The position numbers and the translations under genes are program-made. Source: Pseudomonas rubra (GTDB lineage: Bacteria > Pseudomonadota > Gammaproteobacteria > Pseudomonadales > Pseudomonadaceae). From it: a stretch of DNA of 64,000 nucleotides. Shown piece by piece: positions 54,866-63,978 of the stretch. Numbering within the stretch: the stretch's first letter is position 1; the number at the start of each line of letters is the position of its first letter. The notes under the pieces are model-generated. The model worked only from the letters and a program-made list of their open reading frames with translations, made no database searches and was not told the DNA's origin. The DNA lies in assembly GCF_028656935.1 (NCBI RefSeq), contig NZ_JAMDGZ010000001.1:1-64000 (forward strand), in the 5' to 3' direction.

Positions 54866-54938
54866 TGTGGGAGCGGGCTTGCCCCGCGATAGCGGCGGTG
54901 CGGCCACGCACCAATCGCGGGGCAAGCCCGCTCCCACA
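54866..54938. repeat. REP palindrome pair (inverted)
   Basis: GTGGGAGCGGGCTTGCCCCG and its inverse face each other across about 25 bases between the PstS-OmpA gene and xthA. The outer bases are TGTGGG instead of GTAGGA, a common variant of the same repeat. Confidence 0.9.
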
Positions 54939-54961
54939 GACAGTTGCTCACACAGGTGCAG

Positions 54962-55774
54962 TCAGTTCAGCTCAAGCCAGATCGGCGCATGGTCCGAGGG
55001 CTTTTCCATTGCGCGCAGGTCGTAGTCGACCCCGGCATCCTTGATCCGTGGCAGCAGCCCGTGGGAGGCCATGATCAGGTCGATGCGCAGGCCGCGCTTG
55101 GGCTCGTCTTCAAAGCCGCGGCTGCGGTAGTCGAACCAGCTGAAGCGGTCGGCTACGTCCGGGTACAGGTGGCGGAAGCTGTCGACCAGGCCCCAGTTCT
55201 TCAGGCGTTCCATCCACTCGCGCTCTTCGGGCAGGAAGCTGCACTTGCCGGTCTTCAGCCAGCGCTTGGCATTGTCGGCACCGATACCGATGTCGCAATC
55301 TTGTGGCGAGATGTTCACATCACCCATCACCAGCAACGGCTGGTCGTTCTTGAACTGGTTTTCCAGCAGCGCCTGCAGATCGTTGTAAAAGCGTTGCTTG
55401 GCCGGGAATTTGGTCGGGTGATCACGGCTTTCTCCCTGGGGGAAGTAGCCGTTCATGATGGTAATCGGCGTGCCATCGGCATCGGCGAAGGTGCCCCAGA
55501 TGAACCGGCGCTGGGCGTCTTCCTCGTCGGTGCTAAAGCCCTTGTGCAGGCTCAGTGGGGCCTGGCGCGAGAGCAGGGCGACACCATAGTGGCCTTTCTG
55601 CCCATGAAAGTGCACGTGGTAGCCCAGAGCCTGGACTTCGGCGAGCGGGAACTGCTCGTCGCTGACCTTGGTTTCCTGCAGGCCGATGACATCGGGCTGG
55701 TGCTTTTCGATCAACGCCGCCAACTGGTGGGGCCGGGCTCGCAGGCCATTGATGTTGAACGAGACGATCTTCAT
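54962..55774 (-). CDS. xthA: Exonuclease III (AP endonuclease family 1)
   Basis: A 270-aa DNA repair enzyme with 3'-5' exonuclease and AP endonuclease activity. The family catalytic motifs are present: [14 protein letters not shown], the metal Glu in [28 protein letters not shown] and the final SDHAPIW. The ATG at 55774 is the family start. It lies downstream of nothing on its strand and is divergent from the GNAT gene. Confidence 0.95.
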   Translation of the reverse strand: MKIVSFNINGLRARPHQLAALIEKHQPDVIGLQETKVSDEQFPLAEVQALGYHVHFHGQKGHYGVALLSRQAPLSLHKGFSTDEEDAQRRFIWGTFADADGTPITIMNGYFPQGESRDHPTKFPAKQRFYNDLQALLENQFKNDQPLLVMGDVNISPQDCDIGIGADNAKRWLKTGKCSFLPEEREWMERLKNWGLVDSFRHLYPDVADRFSWFDYRSRGFEDEPKRGLRIDLIMASHGLLPRIKDAGVDYDLRAMEKPSDHAPIWLELN

Positions 55775-55936
55775 GGCAAGCACAATCCTGGTAAAACCCA
55801 GGATGCTAGCCGACATTGGCGGTGTCGGCCAGCGTGGCGAGCCACTCGATAGGTTGCTAACCTGTGGCACGAGGTGAACGTTGGCACCCCGAACACCTCA
55901 AAGGCAATGAATGCCCATTTCCGGAGGATTGCCAGC

Positions 55937-56587
55937 ATGCCCGAACCGACTGCCGCACAGGCGCAAGTCCGCCTGCTCGATGGCGGCTACAGCCGCGAAG
56001 CGCGCTCGCTGCTGTATCACGCCTATCGCCACGAACCGACCTTTGCATTTCTGTTCGAAGCCCAGCGCCCGGGATTTGACCAGCGCATTCGTGCCACCGT
56101 GCGTGAGCGGGTCAAGCAGCATTTTCTCCAGGAACTGCCAGCGATTGGCCTGCTGGTTGAGGACCGGCTGATCGGCATTGCATTGATTGCACCACCACAG
56201 CGGCGCCTGGGCATCACCGAAAGCTGGGCCTGGCGTATGCGCATGGTGCTCAGTACTGGCTTTCGTTGTACCCGCCGCTACCTGGATTACCAGGCCGCCC
56301 TGATGGCTTGCCTGCCCAGTGATGCGGTGCATGTGTTGCCGCTGCTGGGGATTCATCCGCAGTTTCAGGGCAAGCACTACGGCGAACAATTGTTACAGGC
56401 AGTGCACGACTGGTGCGCTGTGGATGAGCATTCCCAGGGGGTGGTGCTGGACACCGGCAACGAACACTACCTGGCGTTCTATCAGCGTCAGGGTTATGAG
56501 GAAATTGGCGAGATTGCCGTAGGACCAGTTCGCGAGCACGTGTTCTTTCATCCGAATCCTCAGCCTTCGCAGCAGGCTCGGGCCTGA
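55937..56587 (+). CDS. GNAT-family N-acetyltransferase
   Basis: A 216-aa acyltransferase. GGAGG lies nine bases before the ATG at 55937. The GNAT core has LLVEDRLIGIALI, the acetyl-CoA loop LLGIHPQFQGKHYGEQLL (a Q/RxxGxG/A-like site) and LDTGNEHYLAFYQRQGYEE. The substrate is not predictable. It is probably a separate unit from tamA, 66 bases downstream. Confidence 0.85.
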   Translation: MPEPTAAQAQVRLLDGGYSREARSLLYHAYRHEPTFAFLFEAQRPGFDQRIRATVRERVKQHFLQELPAIGLLVEDRLIGIALIAPPQRRLGITESWAWRMRMVLSTGFRCTRRYLDYQAALMACLPSDAVHVLPLLGIHPQFQGKHYGEQLLQAVHDWCAVDEHSQGVVLDTGNEHYLAFYQRQGYEEIGEIAVGPVREHVFFHPNPQPSQQARA

Positions 56588-56653
56588 ATTGCGTAACAGT
56601 GAGGAAAACCTTGGGCTCCATGCTGCCACCAAGCTCTGGTAGCATCCGCGCCT

Positions 56654-58396
56654 ATGACGTATTCAGGACGATTCACCTGCGGTTTGATTCTATGGGTTGC
56701 CAGTGTCGGCGCGTACGCGCAAAGCGAGCTGGTGGTCCGGGTCAAACCTGCCAATAACGAACTCAAGGCCAATGTCGAAGGTTATATCGGCAGCCTTGGT
56801 AAACGCGATGAAGAGGCGCTGTTGCGCTTCAGCCGTGGCGCTGTCGAGCAGGCGCGCAAAGCCTCCCAGGCCCTGGGTTATTACCAGGCGCAGATCGACA
56901 GCGAGGTCAAACCGCCGGCCAAGGCCGACAAGGGCCCGCAACTGGTGTTGCGTATCGAGCCCGGCGAGCCGGTGCACCTGCGTGATGTGACCATCCGCAT
57001 CGATGGCCCGGCCAGCGAACTCAGAGCCTTCCGTATTCCCGACAGCAAGGCGCTGCGCTCAGGCGCGGTACTCAACCATGGTCATTACGAAGACGCCAAG
57101 CGGCTGATTCAGAACCAGGCCTCGCGCTACGGCTTTTTCAGTGGCCACTTCGTCCGTCAGCGCCTGGCGGTCGATCCCCAGGCCGGGGTCGCCGACATCG
57201 AGTTGGTCTACCAAAGCGGCCCGCGCTACCGCCTGGGCAAGGTCAGCTTCGCCGGTGATACGCCGCTCGATGACGATCTGCTGCAACGCATGGTGCCGTT
57301 CAAGGCTGACACCCCTTACGATTCCGAACTGATCGCCGAGCTCAACAACGCCCTGCAGTCCAGCGGCTACTTCGAAGGCGTTCGAGTCGATGCGGCGCCC
57401 ACCGCCGCTGTCGAGCAAAGCATCCCGGTGGCCGTTCAGCTCGATACCCGCAAGCCGCGGACCATGGGCCTGGGCCTGGGCTTTTCGACCGACGTCGGGC
57501 CACGTGGCAAGGCCAACTGGACGCGCCACTGGGTCAACCCGCAAGGCCACAGTTATGGCTGGGAAACCGAGCTGTCAGCACCGCGGCAGAACGTCGGCCT
57601 GTGGTACGACATCCCCCTCGACCCGCCACTGACTGACAAACTGCGTTTTGCCGGTGGCTACCAGAATGAAGAAATCGCTGGCACCGACACCTTGAGCAAA
57701 CTGCTCACCGTCGGCCCGGAGTGGCACAGCAAGTTGTCCAGCGGCTGGCAGCGGGTGATTTCGCTCAAGTACCAGCGCGAAGAATACAAGCTCGGAGACG
57801 ATTCAGGTTTGAGCAACCTGTTGATGCCGGGCATCAGCTATTCCTACCTGCGCAGCGACAACCGCATCGACCCGCACAATGGTTATCGCCTGCAATTCGA
57901 TGTGCAGGCGGCCAAGGAAGGACTGGTGTCCGACACCAACCTGTTGCACGCCAATGTGTTGCTCAAGGGCTTGACCACCCTGGGCCAGAACCATCGTTTC
58001 CTCGGCCGCGTGCAGTTCGGCGGCAGCGCCACCAACAGCTACAAGAACTCGGTGCCGCCCTCGTTGCGCTTCTTCGCCGGTGGCGACCAGAGCGTGCGCG
58101 GTTACGATTACCAGACCCTGTCGCCGAAGAACTCCGATGGCGATCGCATCGGCGGCCGCTACCTGGTGGCCGGGAGCGCCGAGTATCAATACTCGGTCGC
58201 CGAAAAGTGGCGGCTGGCGACCTTCATCGACCAGGGCAACTCATTCAACAATCTGGAGTTTCCCAGCCTCAAGACCGGTGTCGGTATTGGTGTGCGCTGG
58301 GTGTCTCCGGTCGGGCCGCTGCGTCTGGATCTGGCCCGTGCGCTGGATGACGATGGCGGTTTGCGTCTGCACTTCTCCATGGGGCCGGAACTGTGA
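56654..58396 (+). CDS. tamA: Translocation and assembly module TamA
   Basis: A 580-aa outer-membrane protein of the Omp85/BamA superfamily. Signal peptide MTYSGRFTCGLILWVASVGAYA, three POTRA domains (about 25-265), and a 16-strand barrel with the conserved RFFAGGDQSVRGYDYQ loop and a final LHFSMGPEL. With TamB it forms the TAM complex assisting outer-membrane protein and lipid transport. It overlaps tamB by 4 bases (GTG/TGA). Confidence 0.94.
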   Translation: MTYSGRFTCGLILWVASVGAYAQSELVVRVKPANNELKANVEGYIGSLGKRDEEALLRFSRGAVEQARKASQALGYYQAQIDSEVKPPAKADKGPQLVLRIEPGEPVHLRDVTIRIDGPASELRAFRIPDSKALRSGAVLNHGHYEDAKRLIQNQASRYGFFSGHFVRQRLAVDPQAGVADIELVYQSGPRYRLGKVSFAGDTPLDDDLLQRMVPFKADTPYDSELIAELNNALQSSGYFEGVRVDAAPTAAVEQSIPVAVQLDTRKPRTMGLGLGFSTDVGPRGKANWTRHWVNPQGHSYGWETELSAPRQNVGLWYDIPLDPPLTDKLRFAGGYQNEEIAGTDTLSKLLTVGPEWHSKLSSGWQRVISLKYQREEYKLGDDSGLSNLLMPGISYSYLRSDNRIDPHNGYRLQFDVQAAKEGLVSDTNLLHANVLLKGLTTLGQNHRFLGRVQFGGSATNSYKNSVPPSLRFFAGGDQSVRGYDYQTLSPKNSDGDRIGGRYLVAGSAEYQYSVAEKWRLATFIDQGNSFNNLEFPSLKTGVGIGVRWVSPVGPLRLDLARALDDDGGLRLHFSMGPEL

Positions 58397-61300
58397 GTCG
58401 GGTTATCAAATTCATCATCGCCGGGCTGCTGGCCGTACTCGTACTGGCATTGCTGGCCGTGGGCCTTGTGCTCGGTACCCAGACCGGCGGCCGTTGGGCG
58501 CTGGGGCTGGTGCCGGGGCTGCAGTTGGACAACTTCCAGGGGCGCCTGGCCGGGCAGTGGCAAGCCGAGCGCTTGCTCTGGGAGCAAGGCGGCGATCGGG
58601 TCGAGCTGGTGGCGCCGGTACTGGCCTGGTCGCCTGGCTGTCTGCTGCGCATGACCCTTTGCATCGACCAGTTGCACGCCGATCAGGCCAACCTGGCTTT
58701 TGCGCCCGGCGAAGCCAAGCCTGACAGCGGGCCGTTGCAACTGCCGGAGCTCAAGCTACCGGTGGCGATCGAACTGGGTGAGGTGCGCGTGGGTGTACTG
58801 CGCCTGGACGGCAGCGAGCAGTTGAGCCAGTTGCAACTGGCTGCGCATTGGACTTCGAGCGGTCTTCAGATCGACAGCCTGCACCTGCAGCGCGATGACC
58901 TCAAATTGAGCCTGCAAGGCCTGCTCAAGCCCGAGGCCGACTGGCCACTGCAGGCCCAGGGCCAACTGCAGCTGCCCAATGTCGACGGGCAGCCCTGGCA
59001 ACTGGCATTGCAGGTGGATGGCGAGCTGCAGAAAACCCTCAAGCTCAAGGCTGACAGCAGCGGTTACCTGCAAGCGCGATTGACCGGCGAGTTGCAAGCG
59101 CTGGCCGAGGATCTGCCAGCGCAACTGCAGATCAGCAGTGAGGCATTCAAACCCTCGGCCGAACTGCCCGACACCCTGCAACTCAACAGGCTGCAACTGA
59201 GCGCCAAGGGCAACCTGCAAAGCGGTTATCAACTGCTTGGCTCGGCCAGCCTGCCGGCCGAACAGGGGCCGGTGGCGCTCAACCTGCAGGGCCGGGTCGA
59301 TGCCAAGGGCGCCGAACTCAGTGCCCTGGATCTTACCGCCAGCGCCGAGCAAGCACTCAAGCTCAAAGCCAAGGCTGACTGGCAGCACGGCATGAGCGCC
59401 GAAGCCAGCATCGACTGGCTGGACTTCCCCTGGCTGCGCCTTTATCCAATGCAACCGGCACCGGACGTTGCATTGCGCCGCTTCACAGGCCAAGTGCAGT
59501 ACCGTGATGGCAACTATCAAGGTGAGTTCAAAGGTGAGCTGGATGGCCCGGCCGGTGCCTTTAGCCTTGCCAGTCCGTTCAAGGGTGATCTGCAGCAGGT
59601 CAGTCTGCCGCAACTTCAATTGGCGGCTGGCCAAGGCAAGGCCGCCGGCAGTGTTGGTGTGCAGTTTGCCGAGGGCGTGGCCTGGGATGCGGCGCTGGAG
59701 TTGTCGGCCTTGAACCCGGCGTACTGGTTGGCCGAATTGCCCGGCACCCTGGCCGGCCCGTTGCGCAGTAAGGGTGAAGTGAAAAACGGCGAATTGCGCC
59801 TGGATGCCGACCTTGACCTCAAGGGCCGCTTGCGTGGCCAACCCGCTGTGCTTAAAGCGGTGGCGCAAGGGGCAGGGCAGCAATGGACTCTGGGCACCCT
59901 GGACATCCGCCTGGGTGACAACCACATCAATGGCAGTGGTAGCTTGCAACAACGTCTGGCCGGGCAGATTGATATCAACCTGCCGCGCCTGGGCCAGCTC
60001 TGGCCGCAGTTGCAAGGTCAGGTCAAAGGCCGTCTGGAGGTCGCCGGCACCTTGCAAGCCCCCCAGGGCAGCTTTGTGCTGCAAGGCCAGCAACTGGGCC
60101 AGGCCGACAACCGCGTGCAGCGCCTGAGTCTGGATGCACGTCTGGATAACGCGCAGCGCGCGATCATCGATCTTGAGGCCGGCAGCATCCGCCTGGGCGA
60201 TACCAACCTGGGGATGTTCACCGCCAAGGGCACAGGTGATATTCGCCGGCAAACGCTGCTACTGGCCCTGGACGGGCCGCAACTCAAGCTTGACCTGGGT
60301 TTGGATGGGCAACTGGACAAGGGCAACTGGCGTGGTCGCCTGGCCAGCGGCGAAATCCAGGCCGGTGGCCAGGATTGGCGCTTGCAGGCACCGGCCAAAC
60401 TGCAACGCCTGGTTAGCGGCCAGGTGGATTTCGGCGCCCATTGCTGGCGTTCCGGCCCGGCCAGCCTGTGTGGCGAAGACCAGCGTCTGGCGCCAGAGCC
60501 GCGCCTGCGCTATCACCTCAAGCAGTTCCCGTTGCAAAGCCTGGCACAGTGGCTGCCCAAGGATTTTGCCTGGCAGGGACTGCTCAATGCCGACATCAAT
60601 CTTGATGTACCGGCCAGTGGCCCCAAGGGCACCCTCCTCATCGATGCCAGCGGCGGCACTTTGCGTGTGCGCGAAAAGGACCAGTGGCTGGACTTCCCTT
60701 ATCAAGTCCTGCGTCTGCAAAGTACCCTGGGGCCCAGTCGCATCGACACCCGCCTGGATTTTCAGGGCGGCAAGCTCGGCGAGCTGGCGGTGAATACCCG
60801 GCTCGATCCGCTGGCAAAAAACAAGCCGCTGAGCGGTGACTTCCGCCTCAGCGGCCCAGACCTGGCCATCGCCCGTCCCTTCGCCCCGATGGTTGAGCGC
60901 CTCAATGGCCAGCTTAACGGCAGCGGGCGTCTGTCCGGTACCTTGCTGGCGCCTCAGGTCAATGGCAGCCTGAACCTTGCACGTGGCGAAATCAGCGGCG
61001 CGGAACTGCCGATCAGCCTCGAGGACTTGCAACTGCAAGCGTTGATCGCCGGCGAACAGGTGCAGCTCAACGGCAGTTGGAAAAGCGGCGAGAGCGGTCG
61101 GGGGAGCTTGAGTGGGCAGGTGGGCTGGGGCCAGGCCCTGGCGGTCGATCTGGCGCTGCAAGGCCAGCGTCTGCCGGTCAACGTCGAACCCTATGCGGCC
61201 CTTGAAGTCGCCCCGGACCTGAAGATCAGCCTGGTGGATGACAAGCTTGCGGTAACCGGCAAGGTGCTGATACCCAAAGGCAAGATCACTGTGCGTGAAC

Positions 61301-62067
61301 TACCGCCCTCGACAGTAAAGGTCTCCGATGACACGGTGATCCTCGGCCAGCAGACCGAGGAGGGCAAGCCAGCGATGGCCATGGCCATGGACATCGACGT
61401 CCAGGTCGGTCAGGAGAAACTCTCGTTCAGCGGTTTTGGCCTGACCGCCAACCTGCTCGGTCACGTGCATATCGGTGACAACCTCGATACCCGCGGCGAA
61501 CTGAGCCTGGCCGACGGTCGCTACCGCGCTTATGGCCAGCGCCTGACCATCCGCCGGGCGCGACTGTTGTTCGCCGGCCCCATCGATCAGCCGTATCTGG
61601 ATATTGAGGCGATTCGCAAGACCGATGACGTGATTGCCGGTATCCGCTTGAGCGGCAGCGCTGAACAACCGACCACCCAGGTGTTCTCGGAACCGGCCAT
61701 GAGTCAGGAGCAGGCCTTGTCCTACCTGGTGCTTGGGCGCCCCCTGGGAACAACGGGCGAAGACAACAACATGCTCGCCGAAGCGGCGCTGGGCCTGGGC
61801 CTTGCCGGCAGTGCCGGCATTACCGGAAGCCTGGCGTCGAGCCTGGGCATCGATGATTTCCAGTTGGACACCCAGGGCAGCGGCAACACTACCGCCGTGG
61901 TCGCCAGTGGCAACCTGACCGAGCGCCTGAGCCTGCGCTACGGTGTCGGAGTGTTCGAGCCGGCCAACACCATCGCCTTGCGCTACAAACTCAGCAAGAA
62001 GGTTTACCTGGAGGCGGCCAGCGGCCTGGCCAGCTCCCTGGATATCTTCTACAAGCGTGATTTCTAA
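58393..62067 (+). CDS. tamB: Translocation and assembly module TamB
   Basis: A 1224-aa inner-membrane-anchored AsmA-like protein. One N-terminal TM helix (about 5-27), then a long periplasmic beta-groove, rich in repeats of Leu-Gln-Leu alternation, and the C-terminal DUF490/TamB domain (about 870-1224; DNLDTRGELSLADGRYRAYG, LSYLVLGRPLGTTGEDNN). It spans the periplasm and docks on TamA. It uses a GTG start in the tamA overlap. The length is normal. Confidence 0.94.
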   Translation: MSRVIKFIIAGLLAVLVLALLAVGLVLGTQTGGRWALGLVPGLQLDNFQGRLAGQWQAERLLWEQGGDRVELVAPVLAWSPGCLLRMTLCIDQLHADQANLAFAPGEAKPDSGPLQLPELKLPVAIELGEVRVGVLRLDGSEQLSQLQLAAHWTSSGLQIDSLHLQRDDLKLSLQGLLKPEADWPLQAQGQLQLPNVDGQPWQLALQVDGELQKTLKLKADSSGYLQARLTGELQALAEDLPAQLQISSEAFKPSAELPDTLQLNRLQLSAKGNLQSGYQLLGSASLPAEQGPVALNLQGRVDAKGAELSALDLTASAEQALKLKAKADWQHGMSAEASIDWLDFPWLRLYPMQPAPDVALRRFTGQVQYRDGNYQGEFKGELDGPAGAFSLASPFKGDLQQVSLPQLQLAAGQGKAAGSVGVQFAEGVAWDAALELSALNPAYWLAELPGTLAGPLRSKGEVKNGELRLDADLDLKGRLRGQPAVLKAVAQGAGQQWTLGTLDIRLGDNHINGSGSLQQRLAGQIDINLPRLGQLWPQLQGQVKGRLEVAGTLQAPQGSFVLQGQQLGQADNRVQRLSLDARLDNAQRAIIDLEAGSIRLGDTNLGMFTAKGTGDIRRQTLLLALDGPQLKLDLGLDGQLDKGNWRGRLASGEIQAGGQDWRLQAPAKLQRLVSGQVDFGAHCWRSGPASLCGEDQRLAPEPRLRYHLKQFPLQSLAQWLPKDFAWQGLLNADINLDVPASGPKGTLLIDASGGTLRVREKDQWLDFPYQVLRLQSTLGPSRIDTRLDFQGGKLGELAVNTRLDPLAKNKPLSGDFRLSGPDLAIARPFAPMVERLNGQLNGSGRLSGTLLAPQVNGSLNLARGEISGAELPISLEDLQLQALIAGEQVQLNGSWKSGESGRGSLSGQVGWGQALAVDLALQGQRLPVNVEPYAALEVAPDLKISLVDDKLAVTGKVLIPKGKITVRELPPSTVKVSDDTVILGQQTEEGKPAMAMAMDIDVQVGQEKLSFSGFGLTANLLGHVHIGDNLDTRGELSLADGRYRAYGQRLTIRRARLLFAGPIDQPYLDIEAIRKTDDVIAGIRLSGSAEQPTTQVFSEPAMSQEQALSYLVLGRPLGTTGEDNNMLAEAALGLGLAGSAGITGSLASSLGIDDFQLDTQGSGNTTAVVASGNLTERLSLRYGVGVFEPANTIALRYKLSKKVYLEAASGLASSLDIFYKRDF

Positions 62068-62075
62068 GGGCGGTG

Positions 62076-62209
62076 TCAGCGTACGGCGGCAGCTTCGATG
62101 AATTCGTTGCTGTCGTCCTGGCCTTCATCGGCGTACCCAGTGCGTCCGAGTCATAGTCGAAAAACTGGTCGAAGAGCTGGATGTAATGTATGGCTGGAGC
62201 CCCTTCCAT
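62076..62209 (-). pseudogene. Possible gene remnant (frameshifted), unknown family
   Basis: The minus strand reads AIHYIQLFDQFFDYDSD in one frame and continues as GYADEGQDDSNEFIEAAAVR then stop (62076) in the next frame. Both halves look like real coding sequence, as if a single base shift broke the 3' end of a gene; the 5' end is gone. I do not recognise the family. The 21-base palindrome at 62199 marks its upstream edge. Confidence 0.4.
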
Positions 62210-62219
62210 TGGAAGGGGC
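62199..62219. repeat. Near-perfect 21-base palindrome
   Basis: GCCCCTTCCA-T-TGGAAGGGGC has 10-bp arms and a one-base centre, 130 bases after tamB. It could be a terminator stem or a protein site. No T run follows. Confidence 0.6.
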
Positions 62220-62357
62220 CGGTGGTCATAGGGCCTTGCAGCTACTCGGGTGAGCGGCCGACCAAGTTGCTGCCGCCACACGGATGATTTCCTTATCGAG
62301 GGTAAACAGTGACTGTGCGGGTTGGGGGTTGCTGGTGATTACTGTGGTGGGTCTTGC

Positions 62358-62738
62358 TCAGCGGGCCTCGGCTTCCTGGCGGCGGATGTTGCCGATCTGG
62401 CGCAAACTCAGGCCGTATTTGTTGGCCAGCATGCTGCGTGACTGGCCATTGGCGCTTTCGCGCTGGATTTGCTGATTGCGCAACTGGCGCAGAAAGTGGT
62501 CCACCTTGGGGATCTCCAGGGCCATGCCGGCGAAGCGCTTGATCAGCGCATCCAGCGCCGGGGCGGGCAGAACCTGCGCCAGGGCGGTTCGTTCGCGATG
62601 CTTGGGGATGTACTTGGGACGCCCGCCATAGGCACAGGTCAGGTTGTAGGCGTTTTCGATGCCCAGGCACTCGATCAGCATCTGCAGGGAATGCGGCAGT
62701 TGCTCGATATCTATTTGCTTGAGGTCGCTCAGTTCCAT
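62358..62738 (-). CDS. Mor-type (Mu middle-operon) transcription activator family protein
   Basis: A 126-aa protein with the Mor/C-like fold: an N-terminal dimerisation part (LPHSLQMLIECLGIENAYNL, GGRPKYIPK) and a C-terminal helix-turn-helix (MLANKYGLSLRQIGNIRR). AAGGA lies about 8 bases before the ATG at 62738. In phage Mu this family activates middle genes. No other phage genes are visible, so it is an isolated relict or has been taken over by the host. Confidence 0.82.
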   Translation of the reverse strand: MELSDLKQIDIEQLPHSLQMLIECLGIENAYNLTCAYGGRPKYIPKHRERTALAQVLPAPALDALIKRFAGMALEIPKVDHFLRQLRNQQIQRESANGQSRSMLANKYGLSLRQIGNIRRQEAEAR

Positions 62739-63365
62739 GATGACTTCCTTGTAGGCGATAGGTTGGCACGCAGATGCTTGAACATCCGTGCCAAGCGGTT
62801 CGAGCCATTCCAGGCAGCATCAACACCACGTTGTGCCTGTCTAGCTTGAGCTGGATTCTCGGCCAGCGGGTAGAACGGAGGCTAGGCAGCAAGTGGGGCG
62901 GGGAAGGTGGGCTTTGTGCATGCTGTTTGTAGGCCTTTTGGGTGGCTTCAGTAGGCATGGGGCACGGTTTACGCCGCGAGGCCTTGATTACTGGGGGCTG
63001 CCCAAAACAAACCCCGGCCTGGTTGCGCAACCCATGCTCAACCGCAGGGACGGGCCAGCAGCATGCTGACCTGCTGCTGGCGTTGTTGGCCAGTGCAGTG
63101 CCCAGGTTCTTGAGCACGCTGGAGGGCAGGTTTCCGGTTGGAAAGGCGTGGGCCTTGAGGGTGCTACCCCGCAGTACCAGGCAGCGCAGCAGGATGCGCA
63201 TGAACATGGTTGTTGTCCGCCCGTCTGGGCATCAGCCCGGGACACCATGTTGGCCAGGCCCAGGTGTCGACAGAAGCGGGAAATTGTCCGCTGGTTGGCA
63301 CATGACGATGTATCATGCGCACGGCCCACGTCGGGCCTCTTCGCCGATGTCGCAAGGAACTACCC
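62739..63365. other. Gap of about 630 bases without a supported gene
   Basis: No convincing open frame is found. A 304-aa reading on the minus strand (from 63207) overlaps the Mor gene in another frame and has Cys/Arg/Ser-rich, non-protein-like content. An inverted repeat (CCAGCAG ... CTGCTGG) lies near 63055-63080. Composition suggests degraded accessory DNA. Confidence 0.45.
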
Positions 63366-63554
63366 ATGACTCAAGGTCAACGCCTGAAATATTCCATCCT
63401 GATCTCCCTGCTGGTGCTGGGGATCATGCTCGGATTGTCGTACCTGCAAAAGCAGGGGACGATCAGTGAGCAGGTATTCCAGTACATCGCCATTGCGGTG
63501 GCGGTCGTTGTGGTGGTGGTCAACGGCATCATGCGGCGCAAGGTCAAACCCTGA
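63366..63554 (+). CDS. Small membrane protein of unknown function, 62 aa
   Basis: The ATG at 63366 has AAGGA nine bases upstream. The protein has two TM helices (about 9-25 and 38-56) with a short loop LQKQGTISEQVFQY and a basic tail MRRKVKP. I do not recognise a named family. It is convergent with the Fur-fold regulator. Confidence 0.72.
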   Translation: MTQGQRLKYSILISLLVLGIMLGLSYLQKQGTISEQVFQYIAIAVAVVVVVVNGIMRRKVKP

Positions 63555-63566
63555 GGCCGCAAGCGC

Positions 63567-63586
63567 GGCCGGCTGCTGGCCGGCCG
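63567..63586. terminator. GC-rich hairpin between convergent genes
   Basis: GGCCGGC-TGCT-GGCCGGCC-type inverted repeat between the small membrane protein and the regulator. It lacks a T run. Confidence 0.38.
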
Positions 63587-63591
63587 GGCGC

Positions 63592-63978
63592 TCAACGCGA
63601 AATGGCTTGCTCCAGCACCGTACGGGCCTGGGGGTTGAGGCTGTAGCACTTGTCGCTGCCCAGGTTGATCACGCCTTCGGCACACAAGCGCTTGAGCACT
63701 TCGCGAACGCTGAGGAACGACAGCGGAATATCGAGCTGTTCGAGTTGGCTGTGCACCCCGCGTACGCCAATGCTGCGGCCATTGCGATCGGCCACGTGCA
63801 AGGCATCGATGACCTTCAGGCGGATCAGGCTGGTGCGCAAGCCAAAGGCCTTGAGCAGCTCGCGGATGTGTTCGTTGCCAGCGCGCTCGTACTCGCCGGT
63901 GGTGGTTTTCTCAGTCACCGGTTGGCTGTGGCTGTGCCCAGTTCCAGCTATTGCCGCTGACTGTTGCTGGTTGTACAT
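63592..63978 (-). CDS. Fur-fold winged-helix regulator lacking the metal-binding domain
   Basis: A 128-aa protein. After a disordered N-terminus (1-32, rich in Gln, Ser, His) comes a Fur-like winged helix (about 36-115: LLKAFGLRTSLIRLKVIDALHV, REVLKRLCAEGVI, DKCYSLNP). The C-terminal dimerisation domain with the metal ligands of Fur/Zur is missing, so it is either a natural short form or derived by truncation. Target genes are unknown. The window ends just upstream of its start. Confidence 0.78.
   Translation of the reverse strand: MYNQQQSAAIAGTGHSHSQPVTEKTTTGEYERAGNEHIRELLKAFGLRTSLIRLKVIDALHVADRNGRSIGVRGVHSQLEQLDIPLSFLSVREVLKRLCAEGVINLGSDKCYSLNPQARTVLEQAISR

Noticed and set aside
62293..63207. 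304-aa open frame on the minus strand
   Set aside because: It overlaps the Mor-type gene in another frame and its composition is not protein-like; the Mor frame has a ribosome site and a domain.
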